Shown piece after piece: positions 34,056 through 44,064 of a stretch of DNA of 64,000 nt. Location: contig CM042035.1 in NCBI GenBank assembly GCA_023525975.1, positions 34,253,001 to 34,317,000 of the forward strand. The letters are read 5' to 3'. This DNA comes from Smallanthus sonchifolius. Lineage: Eukaryota > Streptophyta > Magnoliopsida > Asterales > Asteraceae. The notes beneath the pieces are model-generated. The model saw only the letters and a list, made by a program, of their open reading frames with translations, did not search any database and was not told where the DNA came from. Position numbers and translations under genes: made by a program. The first letter of the stretch is position 1; each line of letters starts with the position of its first letter.

Positions 34056-34933
34056 TTCGCTGGTCGATTACGAATTCTAATTAATTAAAACACGAGATTA
34101 AAACAAATCCCCAAATCAGATTAGTGCCAAGAACAAGAACCCTAGAATTCAAATCGGTCTCGATGAGTTATGTTAACACGAATTGTTAAGGGGCTATTGA
34201 TGTGAACTGAAAAACAAACCGAATGATGTAAAAACTTACTTGATTGGTTTGGGCACGAATGCAGACGACTACAATTTTGGTCTCGCAGTTCGTGATGCTC
34301 GATTTGGTTCCAGACGCGGAATGGGATGTGATTCTGGTTCTTGAGAGTTTGAATGGGGTTGTACGACGGTGTATGACTATATTAATTCGATTAATTTTAT
34401 CTTAATTAGCAGATTTGAATATGATTAGGCCGTAACAGTTGTCGGACGAGATTTACGAATTGAATCAATGATTTGGAAATGAATTGGGTCGTGAACAGGG
34501 TCTACATTCACACAAAAACGTTTGCGCATGATTTAAGGGATTTAAACGCGTTAATTGCACATATTGATAATGGATTGTTACGAATTTGACTTTGTGAAGT
34601 CAAATTCGTTTGGATTCAAACTTTCCCGCTTAAATTGATCTAATTGATATGTTGTTTGGGCGTGGAATCAAATCGATTAATGTTTGTACATGGTAGGGGA
34701 AGCCCATGGCAGTTGGTTTTGCAAATCTTAGGACTTGTGTTTGTGAATTTGGCCTTGTTTGACTTTTAAAAGTCAAACAAGTCAATTTCTTTGAAATTGG
34801 TCAACTTTTGGGATTTAGGGTTCAAGATCAAAGGTGGGGGTTCAATGTTTGAGGGTTCAAAGGGATAGGGGTTCAACCGAACGTGTAATTCTTGTTAATT
34901 GCATAATTGTATACATACATGTATATGTCTAAA

Positions 34934-34937
<4 letters not shown>

Positions 34938-34973
<36 letters not shown>

Positions 34974-34974
34974 G
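34938..34974. repeat. (TA)n microsatellite in solo LTR G
   Basis: About 13 TA units with one interruption, near the end of the LTR. Confidence 0.95.
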
Positions 34975-35127
34975 GGATTCTAGGACAAAGAAGAATCAAA
35001 CTTTGTGAATTCGTATTGATAACTAGGGTTTAGTTGTTTGCTCGAATGAATTGAAAACGTTGCACTAGAATCGGATTTGAAATGTGTTACATTGGATAAA
35101 AGAACTAATAAAAATCAGAAATGTTAC

Positions 35128-35654
35128 ATCTGTGATAGCAAAGTTTCAATCATTCGCAGCGAAAATGGAACAGAATTTAAAAATAAACTGATAAATTCGT
35201 TTTGTGTAGAAAAAGGAATAAGACATCAGTATAGTGCTGCAAGAACACCACAATAGAATGGAGTGGCTGAAAGGAAGAACATAACTTTAATAGAAGTTGC
35301 TCGAACAATTCTTGTCGATTCCAAGTTGCCTATTATTTTCTGGGCTGAAGCAATAAACACAGTATGATATGTTCTAAACAGAGTTCTCACGGTGAAGCAA
35401 CTTACAAAGACTTCCTATGAACTATTACATAAATGAAAGCCCTACATCAAGTTCTTCAGAGCATTTGGTTGTTCACTGTTAAATACACAAGATTCATTGC
35501 CAAAATTCGCAGATGTTGGTGCTGAATTCTATTTCTTGGGTTATTTTTCATATCAAAAAGCATATAGAGTGTACAACAAGACAACCAAAATTGTTCAAGA
35601 ATCTTACTATGTGGAGTGGTAATAACTAAATACTCTTCCAGATCAAAATGGACC
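35128..35654 (+). pseudogene. Copia-F pol, second part: integrase continuation
   Basis: Resumes after the target duplication with DSKVSIIR, then RSENGTEF (the catalytic second Asp appears as Glu), TPQ followed by a stop, GVAERKN with the third acidic residue, and downstream FWAEAINT and LNRVLTVKQLTKTSYELL. Further stops in LHK and at VEW. It ends where the LTR of Copia-E copy E2 begins. The RT and RNase H of F would lie beyond this insertion and are not in the window. Confidence 0.85.
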
Positions 35655-36429
35655 TGTAGAAATAAAGACTGATGGCTACAAAATTCTCTAAGTACAAATG
35701 CTGCTGATCTCAGAGTTTGCTGCTGACCAACAAAATGCTGCGGATAAGCTTATCTGCAGCAGATACTTGTTCTTCTGCTGAAGACCAAATCTGCTGCGGA
35801 TAGCCTTATTTGCTGAAGGCCAGAGTTGCTGCGGATAGGCTTCTCAGCAGCATCAACACTTGATGCTGCTGATAAGCAAATCATCAGCAGCTTTGGATGG
35901 TCACATCTTGCTGCTGATCCTCATCCTTGCTGCTGATAGCCTTGTACCTTGAAGATAAATCGTTGCAGCTGACTATCCATGCCAAGTGTCACTGACAACT
36001 TTCTGCAAAAGCTACTGACACACTCAAAGCAGAAGGAACCTCAATGGTGCAACCAATGACGGACAACAATGCTCTTATCCAAGCATGCAAGTAATGATGC
36101 ATAAAGAAGACGCTTCAATAAAGTTAGCTAGTTTAGACTAAACTTGTATTGTTAGCTTTATACAAAAGATCAACGGTCTGTGTTAGATCTGATCCTTAGA
36201 ATCAAGGGTCTATCTTGATTCTAAGTTAGTATAAATACTGTGTAAACACTTCATTGTATGTGTGCTTTTTTATAGAGTTTTCATTTGTAATCGTTTATTC
36301 ACAAAATCTTAATACAACAGTGTTCTTATAAGTATTCTTTCTGTTTACTCGATTATATTTGTGTAGTTGCTATTGTTTCCGCCAATTTCAACTAAGAACA
36401 GAACCATCTTGTACTTTCACGATCCTATA
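35655..36429 (+). repeat. Copia-E copy E2 5' LTR (about 775 bp)
   Basis: Starts TGTAGAAATAAAGACTG and ends GATCCTATA, followed by a mutated primer site (TGGTATAAGAGC). It aligns with E1 LTRs at 43232 and 55310 but is clearly older. TATA box at 36230-36237. E-type palindromes are at 35698-35945, including GCTGCGGATAAGCTTATC. Confidence 0.88.
35698..35945. repeat. Palindrome cluster, E type, in E2 LTR U3
   Basis: Degenerate units with arms TGCTGCTGATA and TATCAGCAGCA around a short spacer. They are less regular than in E1 and also include GCTGCGGATA variants. Confidence 0.85.
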
Positions 36430-36541
36430 AGTGGTATAAGAGCTTTGGCTCAGATTAAACAAACTCACACTTGTTTAATCACTTCTGGTTCTATTCTAAA
36501 CTCTCTCTTTAATCAAGTCTCCCAAAATCACAAAAACAAAG

Positions 36542-37690
36542 ATGGCACAGAGCAATGGATTTGAAGACATCGGCAGCATCAACCGACCACCAAGGTTTGT
36601 ATCTGGGAAGACTACGACATGTGGAAGAATCGCATGGAAAGCTTCTTCTGTTATCAGGAGTACGGAATGTGGAAATCCATCAGGGATGGACCCTACACTC
36701 CCATGGTGCCCTCTGCTGATTCTGGAGGACCACTAGTCCCGAAGGAGCCTTCCAAGTACTCAGAAGAGGACATAAAGAAGATGGAGGGGGACTTCAAGGC
36801 ACTAGGAGCTATCCAAATGTGCCTTCCAAATGAAGTTTTTCATAACTTCAGAAGTTACAAAACTGCTAAGGAGCTCTGGGAGGCTCTTGAAAAGATGTTT
36901 ACTGGCTCAGAGGAAGTCAAAGAAAACAGAAGGGACGTCCTGAAGCAGCAATACGTAAACTTCGTCTGGAAGGAAGGTGAGTCACTAACCGTTTTGTATA
37001 ACAGGTACCCGTACCTGGTGGGAGAACTACAGTGCTCCAAAGTAAAGCTAGAGAATGAAGATATTCTCAAAAATTTTATCAGATCTCTCCCAAGCTGCTG
37101 GACACTATATACAGTGTCTATAAGAAGAACGGAGAATTTAAAAACTCTCAAGATGACAGAGCTCTTTGGAATGCTAAAAACATATGAATTAGAAATGATT
37201 CAAGCCAAGGAAAGGAACTCCAATCATCAATCAGCCTCTTCTTCCTCCACCATCTCATCTGCGCTTCACTCTAACCACTATGGTCCGAGTTCCAGCAACT
37301 ACTATCCTCCCATTGTCACCCATCCACAAACTCCAACCTCTCAAAAAAACACCTCACCATTTCTCCCAGAAGCTCCTCCTTAAACCTCAACCTCTGCTGC
37401 TTTTGTTTCTGAAAACTCAAGGAAAATGTCCTTTATCAAGGAGGATCTGGAATGCTTTCATCCAGATGACTTAGAAGAAATGGACATACAGCACTCGTAT
37501 GCCATGCTTTCTATAAGAGCAAAAAGGTTCTACTCTAGAACCGGAAGACCCACTCCAAGCAACAACTCCAACACCAGAGTTGGATAGGATAAAAGCAAAC
37601 TAAGATGTTACAACTGTAACCTACTGGGTCACTTTGCTAGAGAATTCAAGGCACCAAGAGCCAATCCAGCTACTCCTCAATCAAGACAAG
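36542..37690 (+). pseudogene. Copia-E2 gag, broken
   Basis: Starts MAQSNGFEDIGSINRPPRF, with a frameshift near 36605. From MWKNRMESFFCYQEYGMWK it matches E1 gag closely: LWEALEKMFTGSEE, VWKEGESLTVLYNRY and FIRSLPSCWTLY. Stop at 37381 (CAA to TAA) and another at 37586. In the zinc knuckle the last Cys is Phe (CYNCNLLGHFAREF). It ends at about 37690, where sequence jumps to the spacer before ORF3. Confidence 0.88.
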
Positions 37691-37903
37691 CTCACTGTAC
37701 TGTACAAGTCATTTTTCTTTTTCCCTCCTCTGCCGTTATAAGAACAAATCAAGTTTCCTTACCACCTCTTCACCTTCAATTTCACCCTAAACCCCCATCA
37801 CTTTCTCTTAAGTCCCCACCACATTCAAAGCCCTTCATCCTTAAAACATTCAAAGCCTTCCATATTCTTAAACCTTCAAACCTTCCCTCCAAAATCAAAC
37901 AAC
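37691..37903 (+). other. Copia-E2 deletion junction and ORF3 leader
   Basis: After AGACAAGCTCAC the sequence continues as TGTACTGTACAAG, which matches E1 at about 50792. Everything between the E1 equivalents of 45217 and 50790 (second half of gag, all of pol and the palindromic spacer, about 5.6 kb) is absent. The remaining leader is pyrimidine-rich (CTTTTTCCCTCC, CTTTCTCTTAAG), like a plant 5' UTR. Confidence 0.85.
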
Positions 37904-38930
37904 AATGGCAGACATCAATAACCCTGACGATAAGTTCTCCCCATACCATAACCTTACAGCATACCTAACCAAGGGAAAGAAATCCTAAGGATTCAATGAT
38001 ATGATAGACTTCTTATGTCGATCAAAGATCCATTTTGCCCTCACAACCAACCCTACCATATATATCCCTCATATGGAGGATTTCTGGAGTACCGCCGTCT
38101 ACTCTACCGAACAGGGGATTCCCCAAATTAAAGCCAAGGTAGACGGCAAGGATATCACCATCTCGGAAGCCACACTCCGAAAACATCTTAAGCTTCAAGA
38201 TGAAGGAGCAGCCATCTCATACTCAAAGGACGAGTACATGAGGACCTTTGTATCCATAGGGTACACTGGAAATCAAAACGAGTATACAATTGAGAAGGCA
38301 CTGATGGGCCCTCCATGGAAGTATCTCTGCCACACTCTTCTCCAATGCATATCTCAGAAGAGAAGTGGATGGCATCAGGTGAGCTCCGCACTTGCCTCCG
38401 CCTTCCATGGTATGATCACTGGCCTAGGCTTCAACTTTGCACGCCTCATCTTTGAGGGTTTGAGATATAACCTTCAAGAGGGTGCAAAGCAACAATTTTT
38501 TTATGTACCCAAGATTCTTGCAGGAGGTTTTCAATCAAGAACTAAAAGAACTTTCAAAACCTGCAAGAATCTACATCATGTTGGGACATAAAAATAATAT
38601 TTTTCAAAGAATGAGAACTGTTTCCAAAAAGTTCTCAGGGGTCAATGTTCCATTGTTATCTACAATCCTGAACATATAAAGTACCTTGGGTGACAGTTCT
38701 GCAATCCCAGCTGATACTGATCCCACACCCTCCACCTCACATCCTGAACAACAATCTGCTTCCACCATTCGAACCCCTGTGCATACTACTAAGGATGCAC
38801 ATGTACAAAAATTACTTACACCTGTTTTTGATGTTATCGTTCAACCGGAACACAGGGCCCCGGTTGCAACGACATATACCAGAAAAAGGGGCAAGAGAAC
38901 TCCTTCTTATCTTGCCTCCAAGGCCCAAAC
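37904..38930 (+). pseudogene. Copia-E2 ORF3, first part
   Basis: Starts MADINNPDDKFSPYHN, with a stop at 37987. The N-terminal domain reads FLCRSKIHFALTTNP, HMEDFWSTAVYS, MRTFVSIGYTGNQ, WKYLCHTLLQCISQKRSGW and NFARLIFEGL. A frameshift at about 38500 lies in a T run. It then continues as FMYPRFLQEVFNQELKELS and a Pro/Thr/Ser-rich segment. It breaks at ASKAQT, where gypsy D is inserted, and resumes at 63179. It is closely related to E1 ORF3 (50981-52663). Confidence 0.88.
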
Positions 38931-39927
38931 TGTGACACCCGACATTCCAGGTTAATATCCGTACACGATATAAACGAGTTTATATTATATTTTTTTTCGT
39001 GATTTACATTAAAGTCTAAGAAAAGCCGTACATTGTTTCATTTCATATTTTGGTAATTCTAGGAATTACCGGTTCACATACCCGTATAACCCGACTAAAT
39101 ACGGACGTTAGTGATTAAATTAAATAACCAAGAAAAATATTTAGACATATATATTACACGAACTTTACGTTGGACAATAATTCATTTTTAGACTAAAATA
39201 TATATAAAAATACGTAAAAGTAAACTAACGAACTCTTTCGAAGATATTACCTAGTAGCGTCAACTTTAGATATTTATACCTACAAATAATCACCTCAACG
39301 AATTATACAATCCAAGATTTCAATATCTTTCGTTAACGAGCCATAAACTTAATAAATTTATAATACCGTGGGGAACCTAAACCAAATTAAATTACCCCTT
39401 TTAAATCTCTAATTGATATTAATACCATTAATAAACTAATACTTAAAACTAATTATTAACCCTCAAACCACTTTTTGACTTTCTTGGCCGAAGCCAGAGA
39501 AGACCATTCCCCCTTCACTCGTCCCATACCATACCTGAGAAAACTCAGATAAAACCATACCTCCTCAGTCTCAACCTCACATTTCCTTTTTCATGTTTCT
39601 CATTTCTTACGGCAAATTTTCCCAATTCTCTCCAAATCGAAGTCAAGTTCTAAGGAAAAACCTACCATAATTCGGTGTCTTAAGAAGAATTTCAAGTGTT
39701 TCTAAAGGAAATTCTACAGAAGAATCAAGATCATTCCCTGTTTTCTCTCATCATCTTCATCTCTGTTTTAAGGTAAAAACTCAATAATATCTACATTATT
39801 TTCTTTAAAACCGTAGCTAAACATACAAAGTATTCAAACGCAAGTAAGATAACAAGAAAAGTGTGTCAAATTCAAGTTTAAAACATAACAATATGTAGGA
39901 CTGATTATGTCAAAACGAAATGACAGC

Positions 39928-40096
39928 ATCGAAACTATAGTTTCGATACCTGTTTCTCAATCAAAACTAGGAGTTTCGATACCAGTTTGATCGAAACTAG
40001 GTAGTTTCGATACCTATTTGATCGAAACTAGGAGTTTCGATACCTGTTTACTCAGTCGAAACTAGGTAGTTTCGATAGCTATTATTCAATAGAAAC
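39928..40096. repeat. Palindrome cluster, D type, part 1
   Basis: Units with arms ATCGAAACTA and TAGTTTCGAT around GG or a shorter centre, repeated about five times. The cluster is cut by A3 inside one unit and continues at 42178-42308. The uninterrupted version is 61872-62175. Confidence 0.92.
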
Positions 40097-40629
40097 TGTA
40101 AGTCCCGAGAGCCTCGTCGCGCAGCGGAAATAACACGATCTGTTCTGTGATTTGTGTGGGAACTAAAAGAACGAAGCAGATAAACAAGAACATAGACAAA
40201 AGATAATGAAACGAAACGTAATCCATAACAAAGAGGTCATCCCGTATTACAGACTACATAACGAAGGAACACACATCTCTCATCAAAGCTCACGGTCCAG
40301 GGGTCGGGAGAGCTCTTCCCGACCCGGACATCTCTCAACTTGTTCCAGAGTTCCACCTACAAATGAAGACAAGTCTTCTATTTATAGGGGCAGGAACACT
40401 TCCTTCGTACTTGACAAGTACGCAAGGCAAAAGCCTTGCGTACTTACTAAGTACGCATGGTTTGGTCATGCGTACTTGACAAGTACGCAAGGCAAAAGCC
40501 TTGCGTACTTACTAAGTACGCAGGACCAAACTGGTGTGCGGGCTAAGTACTCAGGAACACCCTCCTACGTTCTAGCCACGTACACCGATACATAGACTTT
40601 AATCTATAGTTACAAAACATGCTTCTACA
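40097..40629 (-). repeat. A3 left LTR (533 bp, minus strand) and adjacent PPT
   Basis: On the minus strand it starts TGTAGAAGCATG after a purine tract (AAGAGGGAGTT, 40630-40640) and ends GGGACTTACA. TATA box TATAAATA lies on the minus strand at 40379-40386, with A-type palindromes just upstream (40395-40530). It is a variant of the Copia-A LTR rather than a close copy. Confidence 0.8.
40395..40530. repeat. Palindrome cluster, A type, in A3
   Basis: Four units: GCGTACTTACTAAGTACGC and GTACTTGACAAGTACGC types, very regular, linked by AAGGCAAAAGCCTTGCG, itself a dyad. They lie next to the minus-strand TATA box at 40379. Confidence 0.9.
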
Positions 40630-40640
40630 AACTCCCTCTT

Positions 40641-42023
40641 AACTATAGCATCAAATTCTATCTATCTCTAACACTGATATACATCAGTTTACAAAGAATG
40701 TCCTAACAGACTCCCTCTAAACTAATGACATCACGTGTCTTCTGGCGAGACTTGATCTTCTGGCATTCCACTTGAGATCTTCAAATCTTCAAACTTCAGT
40801 CTTCAGTTACCGAGTGATGACAAACCCGACTCCCTCAAACCTGTAGCTTTCATTGTAGACCAAACCAAGTGCTTTAATAAGAACCAACTAACCCAACACA
40901 ACTCATTGTAGTTCATCCTCTCAGCAGTAGCAACCTCCACCCTGACTTAGAATTCTGAGTCTTACAATGTCTTCCTAACCAGGTAACAATAGTAAACTAA
41001 GACAACTCCAAATCAGCTGACATATGATAGAGAGTTTGAGTTTCCAATAACATGCATCAAACTAATCAGCTTCCATAGGAATTCCAGTAAGATAAACTTA
41101 AGTCTTCAACCAGATGTGTCCAACTCTATCCTGTATCTTCACGAGTCAACCAAATTCCCGAAGATGTTCATTTCCAATATCCCCTTTCAGTTTAAGCACC
41201 ATCTGACTAGACCAGAAACAGGGTATGTTTCCTATCCCATCGGCCAATGATAAAAGGTTCCATCTTCAACTAATAATCCAACGAATATCCAGCTTCATCT
41301 TGAAAACACACGATAGAATCAAACACGAATAATATAGTTTACACGAGAAATCACGGTTGAGATCCATGTTACATCAAATAGGTATATATATAGGAAGTAC
41401 CAACAGCTTTTCCACCACCTCTTCAATGTCTCATGAATACTAGATTTTATCCCCCTCATTTCTCTGTAAACTATGACCAGCTTCATCACCACTTCACTCA
41501 AATCCTCAAAAAGCACAACTAGCCAACTCCAGGATTTTATTCTTTATTTCTTTGTAAAGATCCAAAACAGCAAATCCATGGGTTCAAGTTGTTACAGTAT
41601 TCATCCCCTATTAAAGAAGTATCCGAGGACACTCGTAGCCTACATATTCAGGTTTGAATACCTAAACAAGATGATTCTTTTTCCGAAAGACCCAAAGCAG
41701 CCACATCTTCACAAATAGAACGAGACCTTTAGCCGATGACGACCCAATTGCTCCCATTAGTTCAGCATTCATACCCTAATAAATAAGTATCCCGGATACT
41801 CGTAGCCTACATTTTCAGGTATGGACCCTTAAACAATGTATGACAAGTGGTATCAGAGCCTCGGTGTTCGTTGATTTGTGTTCCAGTTTCGATTTTTTTA
41901 GGGTTTTGAGCAAAACGAGTTTGTAACCTAAAATCCTTAAAATCGAGTTTGTTATCGCTTCATTTGGTGTTTGGAAGGCTAAGGGTTTGTTTATAATAGA
42001 AAGAACGTTTATTGTGACTCTCG
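40641..42023. other. A3 internal non-coding region
   Basis: No ORF is supported. Near 40705 the minus strand reads TAGAGGGAGTCTGTTAGGAC, the PPT/LTR-start signature of Copia-B, so the cDNA may be a mosaic. A diverged direct repeat of about 65 bases occurs at 41607-41670 and 41768-41835. An extra tRNA-Met primer-site word TGGTATCAGAGCC lies at about 41851. Confidence 0.55.
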
Positions 42024-43231
42024 TGTTTGGTTTACTTTGTTTTGTAAGGCTCTCCACCTAGTCACGGGTATTCCGCAACCCGGTCCGACTAGTAGACCAC
42101 TTGCATGTGATGATCCGACACACACGAAGGGACCTTCAAGTGGTATCAGAGCGTTGTCACAGGAAAGTGCATCAACAGAAACTAGGAGTTTCGATACCTA
42201 GTACTCAATCGAAACTAGATAGTTTCGATACCCAGTTTGCTTAATCGAAACTAGGTAGTTTCGACCTCTGTTCTGTTCAATCGAAACTAGGTAGTTTCGA
42301 TACCTGGTCATCAGTCCCATTTAGCAGTAACTTAGAACTGTTTTTACTACAAATCAAGTGTTGAACAAATAAGAAGATATTTTAAACAAACACAACCAGA
42401 TTTACAATGTCGGTAAACAATTAGCAATATGAGACGTTCGTTCTTAACACAATTTACCCTTTGGTATCTAGGGTACAAATAGTCAAGTTGACTAGAACAA
42501 ATATCGTGACAAGCATACACAAACTCAAGGTGAGTTTCACGGCCCCTTTTTACTGTTTTGTACTATTTGGGGGAAGAACATACGTATAACTATTTTTTTA
42601 TATGATAACAAGAAAACAATACCCGACCTTTATGTATGCATGAGTGAACACATTTGGAGCTCGTAAAGTCCCCTGATCATCATATTTATAACCATTAGCT
42701 ATAGATTAGCCTGAGATTCTATGGATAGTACTATTGGGTCTGACACCCCCGGTCATGATTAGTCGCGCTAACCATGGGTCCCTCTTGCCAAATGACTGCA
42801 TAGTGTTCTAATATTGCTCGTGAGGGGCAAAACACCTGGTCTTGGTTTGGTTATGCCTCATGTATGTACATATTATTTGTATTCCTAGCTAGTTTACAAA
42901 TGGGTCAAACATTACTTGTTTTGTTTATCATATACGTAAAATCATTTTCATGCAATTGGTTTGCTCATTGTATTCATATATGAAACCTGTGAACTCACCA
43001 ACCTAGTGTTGACATTTTCAAGTATGTTTTTTAGGAAATTAATCGCGGCATCAAGAGTAATACTACGTAGGGTTCATGCATACATGGTGGATACAACTTT
43101 TGAAGATTTTTCTTGTATAACCCATAATGTTCGGGTCATATTTGCAAAATCTTAATAAATTGTAACTTCAAATACTATTTTGGGCTGTAAAATCCTTAAA
43201 CTTAATTTATGTATCCAGTTGTATGTATGCG

Positions 43232-43959
43232 TGTAGAACCAAAGACTAATTAACACCAAATTATTCTAAGTACAAATGCTGCTGATAGGCTTATCAGCAG
43301 CATTCAACACTTGTTGCTGCTGATAGGCATATCAGCAGCACTCAACACTTGTTGCTGCTGATAGGCTTATCAGCAGCATTCAACACTTGTTGCTGCTCGC
43401 ATCCAACACTTGTTGCTGCTGAAAGTCTTATCAGCAGCATTCAACACAAGTTGCTGCTGATAGCTCTATTCTCTGAAGACCAAACGTTGCAGCTGACTAT
43501 CCATGTGAAGCGCCTCTGACACCTGTCTGCAAAAGCAACTGCCACACTCCAAGCAGAAGGAACCTCACTGGTGCAACCAATAAAGGACAATGACGCGCGT
43601 CTCCAAGCATGCAAACAATGATGCCTAAGAAGACGTTTCAGTAAAGTTATCTAGATTAGCCTTTGCGTGTAATTTAGATTAATATACAAGATCAACGGCT
43701 TGTGTTAGATCTGATCCTTAGAATCAAGGGTCTGTCTTGATTCTAAGTTACTATAAATACTGTGTAAACACTTCATTGTAAGTGTGCTTGCTGTGCTTTC
43801 ATAGTGCTTCTTGATAGTGTTTTACTTGTAAACTTGTAATCTCAGAAGTTTAATACAACAGTGCATTCATCAGTATTCTTGCTGTTTACTTTGTTGGTTG
43901 TTATTGTTTCCGCCAATATCAACTAGAATAGAATCACCTTGTAATCTTACGATCCTACA
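43232..43959 (+). repeat. Copia-E1 5' LTR (728 bp)
   Basis: Starts TGTAGAACCAAAGAC and ends GATCCTACA. E-type palindromes at 43276-43465 and TATA box TATAAATA at 43752-43759. It differs from the 3' LTR mainly by a shortened palindrome unit (near 43395) and a missing 9-base repeat near the end. Confidence 0.95.
43276..43465. repeat. Palindrome cluster, E type (38-bp period) in E1 5' LTR
   Basis: Five tandem units of about 38 bp. Each holds arms TGCTGCTGATA and TATCAGCAGCA with a 4-base centre, plus a linker TTCAACACTTGT. One unit has lost its dyad core. The 3' LTR copy is 55353-55550. Confidence 0.95.
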
Positions 43960-43961
43960 AG

Positions 43962-43973
43962 TGGTATCAGAGC
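43962..43973 (+). promoter_or_regulatory. Copia-E1 primer binding site
   Basis: TGGTATCAGAGC, complementary to initiator tRNA-Met, two bases after the LTR end. Confidence 0.95.
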
Positions 43974-44064
43974 TTTGGCTCAAAGATCAAACAAACTAAC
44001 ATTTGTTTAATCACTTTCTGATTCTATTCAAAACTCTATTCTTGATCAAGTCACACAAAACAAA

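Larger units (their letters stand above)
32281..35127 (-). mobile_element. Solo LTR G, related to element L, inserted in Copia-F integrase
   Basis: Starts (on +) CCACACCACAACCGATGG, like the L LTR edge, and shares several more blocks with it: GCCTATGTGTAGCATGTCTTGATC, the GGGGAGA...CTATTGTGTAACC region, and TCACCCCAATCTGGGTGGG. It ends AAATGTTAC. The 5-bp target ATCTG is repeated on both sides (32276-32280 and 35128-35132). Removing the LTR and one repeat restores the integrase reading frame. No internal region, primer site or PPT adjoins it, so it is a solo LTR left by recombination. It is more diverged than the two L LTRs. Strand assigned by similarity to L. Confidence 0.88.
40097..42177 (-). 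mobile_element. Copia-A-related copy A3: aberrant, rearranged insertion
   Basis: A 2,081-bp insertion with TG...CA ends and a 5-bp target duplication GAAAC (40092-40096 and 42178-42182). Left: a minus-strand LTR (40097-40629). Right: only about 25 bases of LTR start on the minus strand (TGTTGATGCACTTTCC read from 42177 leftwards). Next to it, in the opposite orientation, lies a U5 end and primer site (about 42024-42152). Between them is non-coding sequence with traces of other element ends. There is no gag or pol. Correct ends and target duplication show integrase-mediated entry of a rearranged cDNA (inference). Confidence 0.8.
38931..43231 (+). repeat. Gypsy D 5' LTR, left part (continues at 56066-56137)
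   Basis: Aligns with the 3' LTR 60857-63173 once A3 (40097-42177) and E1 (43232-56060) are removed. It lacks about 20 bases near 39007 that the 3' LTR has. D-type palindromes lie at 39928-40096 and 42178-42308, on either side of A3. The 64-codon ORF near 42961 occurs in both LTRs and is not considered a gene. Confidence 0.92.

Noticed and set aside
34938..34974. TA repeat as a replication origin or matrix site
   Set aside because: A plain microsatellite; nothing supports another role.
40206..40595. 129-codon ORF on the + strand in A3
   Set aside because: It is antisense to the A3 LTR and reads through the palindromes, giving a repeated Thr-Lys-Tyr-Ala peptide. Chance ORF.
42961..43155. 64-codon ORF, repeated at 62831-63025
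   Set aside because: It occurs only because it lies in both LTRs of gypsy D; no domain and no initiation context of note.
43276..43465. Regular repeats with palindromes that look like a CRISPR array
   Set aside because: The spacers are near-identical linkers, the DNA is plant, and the array lies inside an LTR. It is a tandem dyad repeat.
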